Below, piece by piece: positions 11,065 to 24,100 of a DNA stretch of 64,000 nucleotides; the first letter of the stretch is position 1, and the number at the start of each line of letters is the position of its first letter. The translations under genes were made by a program, and so were the position numbers. The DNA comes from Onchocerca lupi (taxonomy: Eukaryota > Nematoda > Chromadorea > Rhabditida > Onchocercidae). Under the pieces are notes generated by a model that saw nothing but the letters and a program-made list of their open reading frames with translations, searched no databases and had not been told where the DNA came from. The stretch lies in assembly GCA_028564675.1 (NCBI GenBank), contig JAOVVO010000308.1, positions 1 through 64,000 on the forward strand. The letters run 5' to 3'.

Positions 11065-12159
11065 ATTTTCATGAAAATATATGATTAATTTCAAAACGAT
11101 CAGCAGAAAATTGGTGAGTTCTAAAATTATTTTCCAGAAATACAATTCGTTTCGAGATTATCTTCCAAAAATAATATTGATTTTAAAATTCAAATAGTAA
11201 GGTTTTAGATAGTTTAGTATTTGGGCATAAAAGTTGGATGAAAATTATGCAGTTTACTGAAAATTTTTTTAATTCGATGAAATAATGGAACGTAGCATGC
11301 TCTCTTTTACATGTCAATTTCCGATCATGTTCTCTCAAAGATTCACTAAGTCGCAGTTATTTTTCGGGGATCTCATTTCCAAATTTTTTTCTCCTGAAAT
11401 TTCAAGAATCTTTGATGACATCCAATATGAATGAAAGACAATAGCGCTTCGTATTAGTCCTACCGACGTAATAGTAATAATGATATTTTCATTAATTTTT
11501 GATTAACAAAAATTATCATCATATTACTTCAGATCATTGGATCTAATTATATATACTTGACCGATTATAAAATACCGCAGTAGTTTGAAGCATTCTTTAT
11601 TATTATATACCAATTAGTTAACTTAGTGTTTAATTCAAGTTATTAAACTATGCAAGTCAGGCATCTGTTGCATTATTAGTAGAGTTGGTGCAAGAAATTA
11701 ATATACTGTTAAATTGTAAATATCTTAATTATTAATGCTTGTATAAAATGATTGAATTATTTTACTTGCCTCAATAAACAGATGTCAAACAACGAACAAA
11801 AAGTTATTACAACAATTATCATATTATGCAAATTATAAAAGTTTATCAAGCATATTTCATTGTTTTTTTCTGGATTTGCTTTTTCCCTGCAAAAAAAAAA
11901 GAAAGCAGTAAATGAAAATACGAGGAGAAGAGCTGTTTAAAGTAACTGCATGATGTAAAGTAAGCACAGAAATGCATAAAATTAGTAATAATAAAATTGA
12001 TAATATTTTGCAATATCAACTACAACTTGGAAGTGACTTTGCATACTTTTGTCACCGAAGTTTGAAAATTTTGTTTCAACTTCCATTCTAAAAAGCTTTC
12101 AAAAGCCTATGTGGAAAAAATATAAAATGTTTCTCTTCTTTTCGGAAACATGTAAAACT
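11065..12159. other. Intergenic between the sirtuin and neuroguidin genes (convergent)
   Basis: It holds the probable 3' untranslated region of the sirtuin gene, with AATAAA at 11773-11778, and the 3' flank of the neuroguidin gene. No further gene was seen. Confidence 0.5.
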
Positions 12160-14415
12160 TTAAGCAGTTCGACATTTTACCTTTTTTCCTTTCGCAAGTT
12201 GTTTTTTGGCAAATTTCCTGTTCTTTCCTATTTTGCGTTTTCGACCAGCACCACGACTTGCTGTATTATCACCACCTTTTTCGGTGTCTTTCATTGCCAT
12301 ATAACTACCAAAATGAAGTAATTCATCTAGAATATCTTGTCGATTTTGAATCTTCTTATTGTGCTTCTCCTTTTTTGTCATTTGCAAACGAATAAGATAA
12401 TCCTCTTCATATCTAAAATGAATACAAATAGAAATTTGTCGAACCAGAGATGAATATGAATGCCGCAAAATTGATAAGACCCAGCTTCAAAAACTAATAA
12501 CTTCAATATCACATGGATAAATTCGAACATTTTCAAAATTTGATTAAGTTCAAAAGTGAAAAGTTGGAGAGTGAATTTTGAAAGTTAAAGAAAAAGAAAA
12601 ATTTTAGCAAACAAATCACTCAAATTCATAAATAAATACAAAGTGAAAAAGTAGCAAACAAATACAAACTCACTTTCGCTTCTCAATATCTTCCTGCTTT
12701 TTTTTCTTTACTATACTATCATCCTAAAAACATTGAAGTTTTACACATCTTTGAAATTATTTCGACTTTATATATACTTGTTTTATTTCTCGGTGACGAG
12801 CTTCTCTGTTTTATTCAGCGTCCTCTTAACAATCTAAGTAAAAGAAAAAAAAAAAGAAAAAAAGGATCAGTACTATGGAAACTACAAAGCACTGAAACAT
12901 GACCATCATTTTGATAGGAAGATTTTTTCACTGCTGCGAGGAGTTCACAAAAACATACATTAACTCGAGTTCGAGTCATTCGACAGTGATTCGAAGTTAA
13001 TCAAGCTGAATTGGAAATATTAGATTAAAAGGTACTAGACATCAGTACCTGAAATTCTTCCGGAGCTTCACTATACTGTGCTCGCAAATCTTGTATCAAA
13101 CTACTTTGTAATGCTCGTCGCCTTGCTCGTTCTATTTTTCGTTCTTCCATTTCTTCTTCATCTTCTGTAATAAAATAATATCTGCATTATCAGAAATCGA
13201 AATAACAAAATTCTTTTCTCAATTTTTGGATTCATTAAGTAATATTAAAAGTACAACTGAAATAAAATGATCCTTTGAAGAATAAATGACAAATATTATT
13301 ACCATTGTAATGTACAGCCATAAGTTTTGGTGGAACGTATTTTTTGGATTTCGTTTTCGAAGCATTTTCATCACTACCATCATCTTCTGATTCGAGTTCT
13401 TCACTTTCATCATCGACTTTCAGTCGATCTGGATGTGGCCGCAATGTCTGCAGAAAAACAGTTAGCTGCAGAATAGGAATATTGAAATACTTACTAATTT
13501 AATTACGCCAGTAGTATAAAAAAATGAAAAATTCTGTTGAATTTGTTGCCGAAAAATAGGTTACTTCAGGATACATATGGATTTCAAAAAAAAAAAAAAA
13601 AAAAAAAAAAAACGACACACTTTTACATTACTGCTTGCTGTGTCAGATGTTAGTAAAATTAGTTTTTCAACATAGCTTTTCATTCTGTGTTCAATGGGAC
13701 GAATTCGTTCCAAAATCTGCAACATTGCCATAAAACCAAGCAATTTTTAAAACCTTAACAATTTCAGAATAATTCTGAATTTAAAATTAGAACAAATTCG
13801 AAATAGGCGACGAAAAGCAAATCGGTTAAATAATGGAAGCAAGAAATTCAGAAAATTTACCGTCCTCAAATAAACCAAACGTTCAATGGCTGGATCACCC
13901 TGTATACTGTTTCCATTACTCATTTGATACATCAGATAAATCAAATCACGCGTGTATGCAAGCAAATCACGATTTTTCACTTCATAAAGTGATATTCCCT
14001 ACAAGAAATTAGTAAATGAATAAATACACAAATGATTATACAAAAACATCCCTAGAAATAGATAGAAAAATAGAAAATCTAATCAGTTTAAAATAGGAAA
14101 ATAACTAAGAAACACATCCTTCATTTAAGATTTCCAACTGAAATAGTAAATCGGAAAATTTCTTCGAAAATAATTTAGCTAAAAATAGGATGCGCATAAT
14201 TAATGAAGACGCTGGCCATAAAAAGGAAATCTAATTATATCACCAATGAAATTGATCAAAATAATAAATAAATGCTTTTAAGTAATTCATACATCCCGTT
14301 CTTCTTCTTTCTGAAGTTGAATGTAAAATTGCTTGGCTACATTCAGCAATTCCGTTGATGTTTTCGCGCAATCCGCAACAACGTTCGCATAACATTTCTG
14401 TTCTTCTTCCGACAT
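12160..14415 (-). CDS. ngdn: Neuroguidin-like protein (Sas10/Utp3/C1D family), ribosome biogenesis
   Basis: Seven exons: 14293-14415, 13861-13998, 13627-13716, 13303-13447, 13049-13164, 12674-12723, 12160-12412. All phases match, giving 304 residues against about 315 in human NGDN. The Sas10/C1D helical domain covers about residues 40-115 (SLYEVKNRDLLAYTRDLIYL, then RTILERIRPIEHRMKSYVEK). An acidic stretch follows, then the family motif KKYVPPKLMAVHYNED, a charged coiled segment (ERKIERARRRALQSS), AQYSEAPEEF and a basic tail. Family members (Lcp5 in yeast) act in the small-subunit processome in the nucleolus; neuroguidin has also been described as a translational regulator. The start lies one base after a CTGCAG acceptor, which suggests SL trans-splicing. 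It lies downstream of the bZIP gene on the same strand, but 1.4 kb away, so an operon is not indicated. Confidence 0.93.
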
Positions 14416-14780
14416 TCTGCAGAACTGACTGGAGAAATATTGAAATAAAAAGGCGATAATTCTTCCAATTATTCACTTCAATATAAGTGCGAGAAACGGA
14501 TAATAAAGTTTGACTAATCAACGACCTCGTTATTTTTATATTTTTAATCAACAATAAGTCACTTGTCAAAAATAACAACAATACCCTGAATGACATAGGA
14601 AGCTATGTTATGGTTTGACGTTGTCATGTATGATGAACACTCTTCTAATCATGGTCTTCATTTTAATGTGTTCAAAATTTCCCCCATTAAACTTGTTACT
14701 TCTAATCTGATAAAATTTAAATAGAAGAATTGTTTTGATATCGAGTTCATCGATAGAAAAAAATATATACTTATATATCT

Positions 14781-14835
<55 letters not shown>

Positions 14836-15819
14836 GATTCTATATATTTAGAAGATAGATATATAAATATATATAGAAAAAAAATATAGGCATATAAAGG
14901 AAAATATATATATATACATATGTAGAAAAAATATACAAAGAAAAAAATATAGATGGCCAAAAATCACGTTCAAAATCACGTTTAATTCATTAAATTACAA
15001 TTTGTTTATGAAAAGCAGTTGTTCCGGATAAATTATCGAATTTTTCCTTCTCAAAATAATTTCAAATGATTTCATAAACAATTTTTAAATAATTATAAAC
15101 GTCTTTCAAATGACGAGATAAAATCAACATAAATAGCAACTTTTTCATTGTGCAACTCAGATTTTACAAAGTAACTATTTCCGAATCCAACTAATACTTT
15201 GCCTAAAATATAATGAATAAAATATTATTCAGCGCAATACAGCTGTTGGTAGAAAGATAACTGGACTATTCTATGTATCTCATTACAATTCAAAGACAAA
15301 TGCTAATAATCAATATTTGTAACATAATAATCGTAACTCAAAATACCGTTGATAAAACAAAAGTAATAAATTACAATCACTTCGTTTCTCCGATCTACAG
15401 TATCCAGAGGCAACAGAAAATGAACCGAAATCAAAATTTAATCGACTTCATCCCTTGAGATATCGCACAGTTACAAGCTTTTAATAATGGGGAGTTTCTT
15501 AGTTTTTTTTTTTCTTTTACTCTATTTTTTTCATCCCAAAAATTGAAAGTTATCAATTCATGAATGATAGCTCTGAGGTTTAAAAAAAAAGCTCAGTTAA
15601 CAGGTTGAAAAAAAAAAAAAACGGATTTTCTAGACATCGGAATTTTCACACAATGGGAAAATTACGTGAATGTAACACTATAATCCGCTTCGTACTTCAT
15701 CAGATATTGATAGACGATTTTGTTCAGAAAACACTTGCATGACCATCGAGGAAGTATTATATTGAAATAAGCGGATAGTTTGGTATCTTAATCAGTAACC
15801 AATAAATAATACATTGTAA
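14416..15819. other. Intergenic between the bZIP and neuroguidin genes
   Basis: It holds the TATA/TATC microsatellite described separately and AT-rich sequence with poly-A/T tracts. A short plus-strand frame at 15273-15458 has no recognisable feature. No gene was seen. Confidence 0.55.
14763..14945. repeat. (TATATC)n / (TA)n microsatellite
   Basis: Starts with CTATAT hexamers, then pure TA runs, then degenerate ATATA. Open frames on the minus strand here are Tyr/Ile runs caused by the repeat. Confidence 0.93.
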
Positions 15820-17029
15820 TCAGATACTTTCGCTGTGGCTACATCCTGGTTTCTCGTTACTCGTGCTTGCTTCATTTTTTCCCTCATTCGCATTCGATTT
15901 CGACCGGCTATTGGTTGCATAAGCAACAAACATTTCTTTTAGAAAAGACAATTCTTTCTGAAGCCCTTCAACCTAGAATAAGATGACAGTAACATTACAA
16001 GGATGGCAAGAAAAATGGCAGTGCATAAAATAGCCAATAAATAAGGGAAACAGCTTAAAATGTTTAATAAGTTCTGAAAGAGATGTAAAAAATGAAAAAT
16101 CAAAATGCGGAAAGTCACAAAATTACCTAACAATTCCAATCTTATAATTTCGAAAATGACTTCAATATTTTCCTAAAGGATTTAGAACTTTTCATATAAA
16201 GTTTTTAGTAGCAATTTCTTCTAAGTTGCTCAATAACTAAACAATATGTCTTAGATTTAGAAATAAACAGCAACCTTTTTTTCCAGTTCAACATTTTCCT
16301 TCCTTAAATGTTCCACTCGCAATATTGTATCTGTTTCTTCTCGACGTTTCTTTTGGCGAGTTCTATAAAACTAAAACTGATTTCCTTGAAACAAAACACC
16401 TACCTGTTAGTAACAAAATTTACTGTACAATAAAAAAAGCTCGAAGTTTCAGTAGTTCAAAATAATTTTTGAAAACAAACTTATAATGTGAACGGAACAT
16501 ACGTATGGTATTCAAATTTCCGGACTAATCATATGGGATTCCAATTTAGAAAGAATTTCTCAACTATATCAAGCTAGAATTTCGCAGAAAAATGATCAAC
16601 AATTCAAAGCGATTTCAAAAACTGACCAAAATTAGTAAAAATTAAATAATCCATCTGTATAAACAATAAACTCTTGAAAAAACAATGTCTAATTATATGA
16701 CCATAAGACAAACAATATAAATCATTACCAACAGTCAAAAAACAGAAATCAATCTAAGCTATGGTGCTCAAAACAATCTTCTTGGAATCCTCCTCAACTT
16801 AAGCACAAAATCCAGAAAAAATAATAGTAAAAAAACCAGCATGAAAAACAAAAGATGAAACCTTAGACTTTGAAGAAACAATTGAATGAGTATAGAAGAA
16901 AATAAACCTGTTTACAGCATCGTTATTCCGTTTTCTCTTCAAAATATATTCTTCGTCATTCAATTTCTCATCATCATTTACAACACGTTTTCGCGTGGTA
17001 CCACGCTGCGATGGATCGGCTGGTACCAT
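15820..17029 (-). CDS. cebp-2: C/EBP-gamma-type bZIP transcription factor
   Basis: Three exons: 16908-17029, 16275-16362, 15820-15972; phases match; 120 residues. The basic region is KRKRNNDAVNRTRQKKRREE (residues about 31-50). RNNDAVNRTRQKKR is the C/EBP-gamma version of the DNA contact motif. The leucine zipper follows (ILRVEHLRKENVELEKKVEGLQKELSFL in two exons) and ends in KEMFVAYA. A Ser/Asn-rich tail follows. In C. elegans the matching short protein is CEBP-2, a heterodimer partner in the nucleus; the symbol is assigned by this resemblance. The protein lacks a transactivation domain, as CEBPG does. The first intron splits the basic region. The gene is divergent from the methyltransferase gene, with about 700 bases between the starts. 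Confidence 0.9.
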
Positions 17030-17735
17030 TCTGTTGAATTCAATTATCTGGTTATCCGATTACTGATCACGTCGCCTATCGTTAATTCAAGTAAAAGTAC
17101 CATCAAAAATGAACCAATCGTTCATTATAAGTTACATGCACTACACGTAATTAATACGTGAATAAATCTTCCCCCATCACGTATCCATCCAATCATCCAT
17201 AAACTGTCCGCTGCATATATTACAGTCATCGATAATGGAGAGGCTGGAAATTAGAAACAACCGAAAACGTGCAATACGTATTCAAAACGTGTAATACGCA
17301 TCCTCCACGAACACCAAACATCATTTGATGAAATCAAAACCAACCAAAAATTGGCAAAACAATCCTGAACCCAGTTTTAATATGCTACGATTATTCATCA
17401 GTTGTCACCTAAAATTGTCACCTTAGGAGAGAACAAGAATTCCAATTGATGTATTTAAGTTTCTTCAACTATAGCTCATTCTTATGGTATTTTTTTCTAG
17501 TAAAGAATAAAAATAAAATATGAGTTATAGTATGTGTGTATATTTGTGTATGGTGGCAGAGAGTGAGAGTAAAATGTGAGAGTATTACGAGGAAGTTAAT
17601 AACTGTTGCTAGAGAATGAAAAGATTTGTCGGTTAGAGGAGATATCAAAATTTACTTGTGTATTGTGTTACAGACTGGATACTTCATAAACGGATATGAA
17701 AAGCTGTCTATAATCGGATCGAACGATCGGTAAAT
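17030..17735. promoter_or_regulatory. Shared upstream region of the divergent bZIP and methyltransferase genes
   Basis: No gene is seen here. Several ACGT-core words cluster at about 17145-17305 (CACGTAATTAATACGTG, TCACGTATCC, AACGTGCAATACGTATT, AACGTGTAATACGCATCC). A purine-rich GAGAGTGAGAG stretch lies near 17560-17585. A bidirectional promoter is inferred from position only. Confidence 0.45.
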
Positions 17736-19674
17736 ATGGCCAAGGTTTCTTTGATCTTTTTAAATTTTTTAATAATAATTAAATGAACATAAAATGATTA
17801 AAGAAACTAATGGGAGGTTATTTATTCTTTTGTATTATCATATATTAAAATTATTTGTTTTAAAAATTGCATATGTAAATTTTAATCTTCTTTAATTATT
17901 TCATATTAAAGATAAATCTTGAAGAATCTGAAGGAATTTTTCTCTTTAAATTTTTATTTTTATTTTTATTTATTTATTTATTTATTTTTTTTTTTTGGAA
18001 GATTAATGGAGCTTTATTGCTTACTTTTTTAATAGAGCGCCTAATGTTAACTTCCATGAATCCGCTATACATAAAACAGTTCTCACTGATTAAAATTAAT
18101 ATTCTATATTTCTGTAACAGAAATCATTACATCATCGACTGATTCTTAATCTCAAAAAAAAAAAAAAAAAAAAAAAAGGAAGAAAAAAGAAAAAAAACTA
18201 AAATTTAGGAGTATGATGATACGAACGAAGAGGGCATGTTGCATTTTATGCGTGAGTTAAAATTTGGCGAAAATGAATTCAAAATAGGACAAGAATGTAT
18301 TGGACACGTTAGTTGTGTCGTCTGGGATAGTGCCATTGTAGCTTGTCATTATTTTGTTCGTTATCAGTCATTTTGGAAGAGAAAAAAGGTACCTTATGCA
18401 ATTTTCAGTCTGTTTTACATAAGATTGTTGAAAAAGAGGGAAAGGTTTTAAATTAATGGCTAAAATTTTTTTTCGATGCAGAAGACATTCAAATTTTGTT
18501 AAAAAGAAAAGAATGAATTATGCATTACACTACATTAAGAATTAAAAAGTCATAAAACTCTTTTAATGATATAACATTGTTGCCATTTTGTTGTTACAAT
18601 GATAACTCAATTAGTCGTTCGAATGTTGTGTCCTTTCTAACTTTTTTAAATTTCATGAATTTAGGAAAAATTAATAGGATTGTAGTCAGAAATTTCCAGT
18701 GATAAATCTTATCACCAGGTTCTAGAACTTGGTGCTGGAACAGGAGTGTGCAGTATCGTCTTAGCAGCATTAGGTGCAGATGTCTTGGCAACTGATTTAT
18801 CGGAAGGAATCAGATTATTGGATCGAAACATCCGGGAAAATTGGAAAGTGATAACAAGAAATGGAGGTTCTGTTAAAGCTGAAATTTTGGATTGGAATGA
18901 TTCTTACGATAAACCGCTTTCATTCGATATTATTATAATGATCGATGTAATTTATTATTTGAGGGTAAAGTTTTGCACTATGTCATTGTTTTTATCATCC
19001 TTTATCGAATCAGAAAAAGCTATAATATATGAGAAACTTTTTTGTGTTATTTAATTTTAGATTGTTGTTTTGTTATATCCAAAATTAAAATGAATTAAAA
19101 TGACGTAGACGTCATTCTACAAATTCTATGCTTTCTGTCATCGATTTTTCATAGTGCTCATATCTCTTGCAAATAATACTAAAAGCTTGTATGAATAAAT
19201 TTGATAAATTCTTGAATTCTAAAAAATCTCATCTTCATTTCATCCTTTTATAAAATTGCATACATAGTCTGAAAAATCAAAAATGATTCATTAAGGAGGA
19301 TGATTTTCAACAGTCTGCAATACTTTATTATGATTTCTAGCAAATATTTTCGGAAGAAAATAATTTATTCATAAACTATGATTAACGTTATAATTCACGC
19401 TTTATATTCCAGTTCAAAACTATGATTAAACATGATTAAGCTTTATATTCAAATTCAGGCATTAGAAGGACTTGTTAGCCTAATACTACGATCAGAAGCG
19501 GCAGCAATTATTTGTTGCTACGAAGTGCGTGATATTGGAGAACCGAAGATTGCTCAAGAACGATTTTTTGAAATGATATCTCCTTTTTTTGATATTTGTC
19601 CAGTAGCAGATAAAGAATTAGATGATGTGTACAGATCACCGGATATCAAAGTATTACGTTTAGTGCGGAAGTGA
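17736..19674 (+). CDS. vcpkmt: VCP lysine methyltransferase-like protein (METTL21D family)
   Basis: Four exons: 17736-17744, 18209-18388, 18686-18964, 19459-19674, all phase 0; 227 residues against 229 in human VCPKMT. Motifs: GHVSCVVWDSAIV (family GVGCVVWDAAIV), the SAM-binding motif I VLELGAGTGVCS, the acidic post-I segment DVLATDLSEG, LDWND, the MIDVIYY motif replacing the family's MADCIYY, IICCYEVRDIG, and a C-terminus YRSPDIKVLRLVRK close to the human one. The enzyme class trimethylates a lysine in VCP/p97 and is cytosolic; activity on VCP here is inferred from family. The first coding exon is only nine bases (Met-Ala-Lys) followed by a GTTTCT donor. The alternative start is the Met at 18236, which would drop 12 residues. 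AATAAA lies at 19983, about 310 bases after the stop. Confidence 0.88.
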
Positions 19675-20304
19675 TAAAGTCACATGAGTTTAATCATACG
19701 TGCTTAATCATTTAATTTAATCATATGAGCATAATTTTTTCCCTTTATGGAAGTAAATTTTCAAATTTTTTATACATTAAATGGTAATTTTATTACAAAT
19801 GATGAATTCTAGTTACGAAAGTAATCAGTTTGGAAAAATCGTGCTTGACTGATCTTATCACTTTAATGATCTTGCAATACAGAAGTCTTTTTTTTTTTTT
19901 AAAGCTTTATCCATGCATCATTATTCCTTTTGCTGTTTGATAATTTTTCCACTAAATTATTTCTCTAATTAGCAAAAATTTCAATAAAACTTTTATTGAA
20001 AGTCTTTTCGACAGCCTTGAAAATTACAGATTTCGGTTTGATTAATCTGATTAACTTGCTTTGATTGATTTTAATTACTTCTGCAGTTTACATTAATTTA
20101 TGGTTTAGTCGTCATAATTTTTATCATGTATTATTATTGACCAGAGCAATATTTTAAATATGCATAAGTATATATTTAAATATGCAAACAAATTTTTACA
20201 GCTTGAGGAAGATTAATTTAAAAATTCTACGAAAGTTGCGAAAAATTCATTAAATTAATTAGATAGCGAAAAAGATAAAGTTGCGAATTTAACGTTTTTT
20301 TCTT

Positions 20305-20336
<32 letters not shown>

Positions 20337-21139
20337 CACAATATCAGTAATGCAAAATAAACCGATAAGCCAAAGAGCAAACAGTCAAGCAAATAAGAAT
20401 AATTCTAAATCTAAGTTCTTTTTTTCTTTTTCGAGATTATCATCATTTGTTGTGGAGAAAAAATCAAGTTTAGAACTGTCTTTATTTATTTAATTGTTCG
20501 CTTACGGTATGTATGTATTTGCTAGTTTTGTATGCTGATATTATTTGTGCAAAATATACTAAATCATTTAAAAAAATTGTTTAAATTCGTGTTTTAGACA
20601 CTTTTTTTTTTCATTATACGACTAATTCAAGCAGTTTTTCTCATTTTTGTAAAATTTTTAATTAATATTTATAATCATCGAACTGTAGTAATTTGTTTGT
20701 ACTGTTGGATGCAACTTAATGTCATCAATGAAGTTATAGTTAAGAAATGAACTTCTGTTCTAATTAATCCTCGAGATTCGAATGAATTCATTCAAATTTC
20801 TGATCATCGATGTTCTTTGAAATAATAATTGCTTTGAATTAAATCGTTTAATAAAATTAAAGCTTACATTTTTTGCATCAATGTTTTCTATTGAGAATAG
20901 TATTGTAAAATCCTTTAAGTATATCTATTCTCAGTGGGTTTATTATTAATTGTTGACAGTAATTTAGAAGGTTTTCTTTTCTCTGAGAAAATTTTTAGTG
21001 AAAAATTTTTTTTTGAACTTTGATAATAATCTGTTTCAGTAATTGCGTAAGAGCATTTTACGATACTTTCAAAAGAATAATAAATTGCATAATTAAAATT
21101 AGACTGTTTAATATTATGAATCAATTTATTTCAGAAATT
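19675..21139. other. Intergenic between the methyltransferase and aminopeptidase genes
   Basis: It contains the 3' flank of the methyltransferase gene (AATAAA at 19983-19988) and a long T tract (about 20306-20336). No gene was seen. The two genes share a strand, but the gap is too long for a typical nematode operon. Confidence 0.5.
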
Positions 21140-24100
21140 ATGTATGATCCATCATCTAGCGCCAATATCAACGAAGCAACAATTGATCATTTTTCGTTGG
21201 ATTGGATAATTGATTTTTGCAAATCACAAATATCTGGAAGTGTCATTTTATCGATACGTATTATCAAACCAACTGATCAAATTGTATTAGTTTTTTCGTT
21301 TTGCAACATTCATTTTCGAAAAAGTTTTATTAGTTGCATTCTTAATTTCGTGTAAAATTTTTCCCCAAATTTTTTTTCTTTTTTTTTTTCGTATTCTTCG
21401 TTTTAATAAAGTTCATCTCCAATTCTGTCATATTCATTTCTTAGAATTCAAAGAAATAGTAATTTTTTTATTCAACTAATGATGGGAATAAGTTTCCTTG
21501 TATCATAACACATTCAAATTCTCTATTTAATTATTTTTGAAAACAAATTTTTTTTAATCGCTTCGAGATTATTTATTTATTTATAACATTGTTATTGATT
21601 CCAACATTTCATAAGGACTTTGGAAAATGATCAGAAATGGGATAAATTTCTATCCAAAATATTTAAAAATTTTTTTTTTTTTTATGTTGGTCATCCGGTT
21701 GGTGTTTGCCCTAAATGATTTCTATGATTTTCTCAGGATTGTAGCCAAGAATCGCTCTTATTATTCTCCACTGATTAGATTGTGGGCGATCAAATTTTTA
21801 TGTTTTTAAAAAAATATTTCGTATAAAAGTTTATTATTCCATTTTTGGTTTCTTTTCAAAATCACTATAAAATACTGAAATCAATAATAATCCTGTACTT
21901 ATAGGTGAGCAAAGTAATAGAATAAATAATAATTATTTGTTGATTTATGCAAAGAATTGTAATGAGATCCCCGAAATTTAATAAACTTAGTGATCCCAAA
22001 AATTTAATTTGAAAATTTTGTGATCTTGAAGTCTATAAACTTGATCCTGAAAACCTAATAATGTTGTGTTTACTGCACTTATACCTGAAAATACTTATGG
22101 CTGCGAAAAAAATACATTCTTTTATCTTTCTACCATTATATTATTAGTATTATTAACAATGAATAATCGAATCAGCGATTAAATAATATTTTCAGATATT
22201 GGATAGTCAGTCGTTGGAAATAATAAACATTAAATTAGATGATGAGATTGTGAACTATCGAGTGGAAAATGCTGGCGTTCTCGGCGAAAAAATAATAATC
22301 GATGTGGGTAAACAAAATGATGGCGATAAATTGTAAGAGTTTCAAAATAATTGATTAGTTATTGATTGACGCAAATTTTAATTACTTAATTGATTCCTTA
22401 TTGATCTACTTAATTTTGCCTCGTAGTAAAGGATTTATGTTTTCTTCTTTTTTTTTTTTTTTTTTTCTAGAATTGTTTATGTTATAATATTAAGGTATTT
22501 TTTATGATATTGATCAATTTTAGAGTATAAATCAGATTTCATAGAAAGAATTTCTTGAGTTTTTTGTAAATTTTAAATTATTCCAAAATCTATGTAAGAG
22601 GTATATTTTGTTTACTGTAAGTAAAGAAATAAAACTGAAGACTAAATTTTACTTTATTTCAACATTTCGTTTCAAAGAGAACTATTTTCATAAATTTAAA
22701 TATGATTTTATTTCTGCAAATTATCGAAATAAAACTTAAGATATCAAAATCATTAAATTGTTTCCAGCTTGGAGTAAATAAAGCTATGTATTAATATTAT
22801 GAACTATTAAGTAATGAATATATTATTTTAATTTCATTTTTCAGTAATCTATCCATTAGCTATAAAACAGGCGAAAAATGTTCAGCATTGCAATTTTTGA
22901 AAGCCGAACAAACAGTCACGAAAAAGAAACCTTATTTATTCAGCCAATGTCAAAGTATACATGCTCGTTCAATAGTACCATGTATGGATACACCTGCTGT
23001 GAAACAAACCTATAACGCCGTGGTTAGATTATTACTTTTTGTTTCTTGAATTTTCATTTTCGAATTCAAAAATTCAGTTTGTTTTAAATTGTCATTTCAT
23101 TTCGTATTTTTTGAAATACTAAAGCCAAAAGATATCAGTTACGATCACTACAAATCTTGATTTTTTGTCTCGATGAATCAGAGTTGTATTTTTTTTTTTA
23201 TCTTGAACTTACTAAAATTTTGATATATTTCTTTTTTTTTTTTTCAGTTTCCTGTATTTTTAAACTACACAAGTAATTTGGATGTCATCTTTTTAAAAAT
23301 GAATTTTTTTCATATCTTTTTTTCGTACGTAATCTTTTTTTGTGCAATTATATTTTTTTTCCAGGTAGCTGTCCCTAGTGATTTAATATGTCTTATGAGT
23401 GCAATTGCCATAGGTCAACCGGAAGAAGTTGGAAAATTGACGAAATATTCATTCAAACAATCAATACGAATACCTTCTTATCTTTTGGCCATTGTTGTTG
23501 GATTAATGGAAAAGCGAGATTTGAGCATGCGATGTGCAATTTGGGCTGAACCGAAAGTAATCGATGAGGCGTTTTATGAATTTGGCGAAACAGAAAAAAT
23601 GCTACAAATTGCTGAAAATTTGGTCGGAAAATATCAATGGGAAAGGTAAGAGAAATGGCTTACTTCGTGATATATTGCTTTATGATTTTTCTGGTTCATA
23701 AATAGCTATTTGCTGAATTATCCAAAATTAGACACCTTTTTTTTTTTTGCAATTTTCTTACATTTCTTGACTCAGTTAATGACTTTGATAAGTTTCTTTT
23801 AGCTAACAAATTTATTTTGAATTGTTTCCCAACCATTCTATATTTCTGTTCATTTTGAAAGAATAATATTTTATTTCGGCTAATTAAATGCATAAAATTG
23901 TTAAAGTTTATATCAGGTATGATTTGGTTGTGCTTCCATCATCATTTCCATTTGGTGGCATGGAGAATCCGTGTTTGACATTTGTAACACCGACATTATT
24001 AGCTGGTGATCGATCGGCAGCTTATGTGATAGCTCATGAAATTTCACACAGTTGGACAGGAAATTTAGTTAGCAACGCTAATTGGGAACATTTTTGGTAA

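Noticed and set aside
14658..14960. 100-codon Tyr/Ile-rich minus-strand frame
   Set aside because: A by-product of the TATATC/TA microsatellite.
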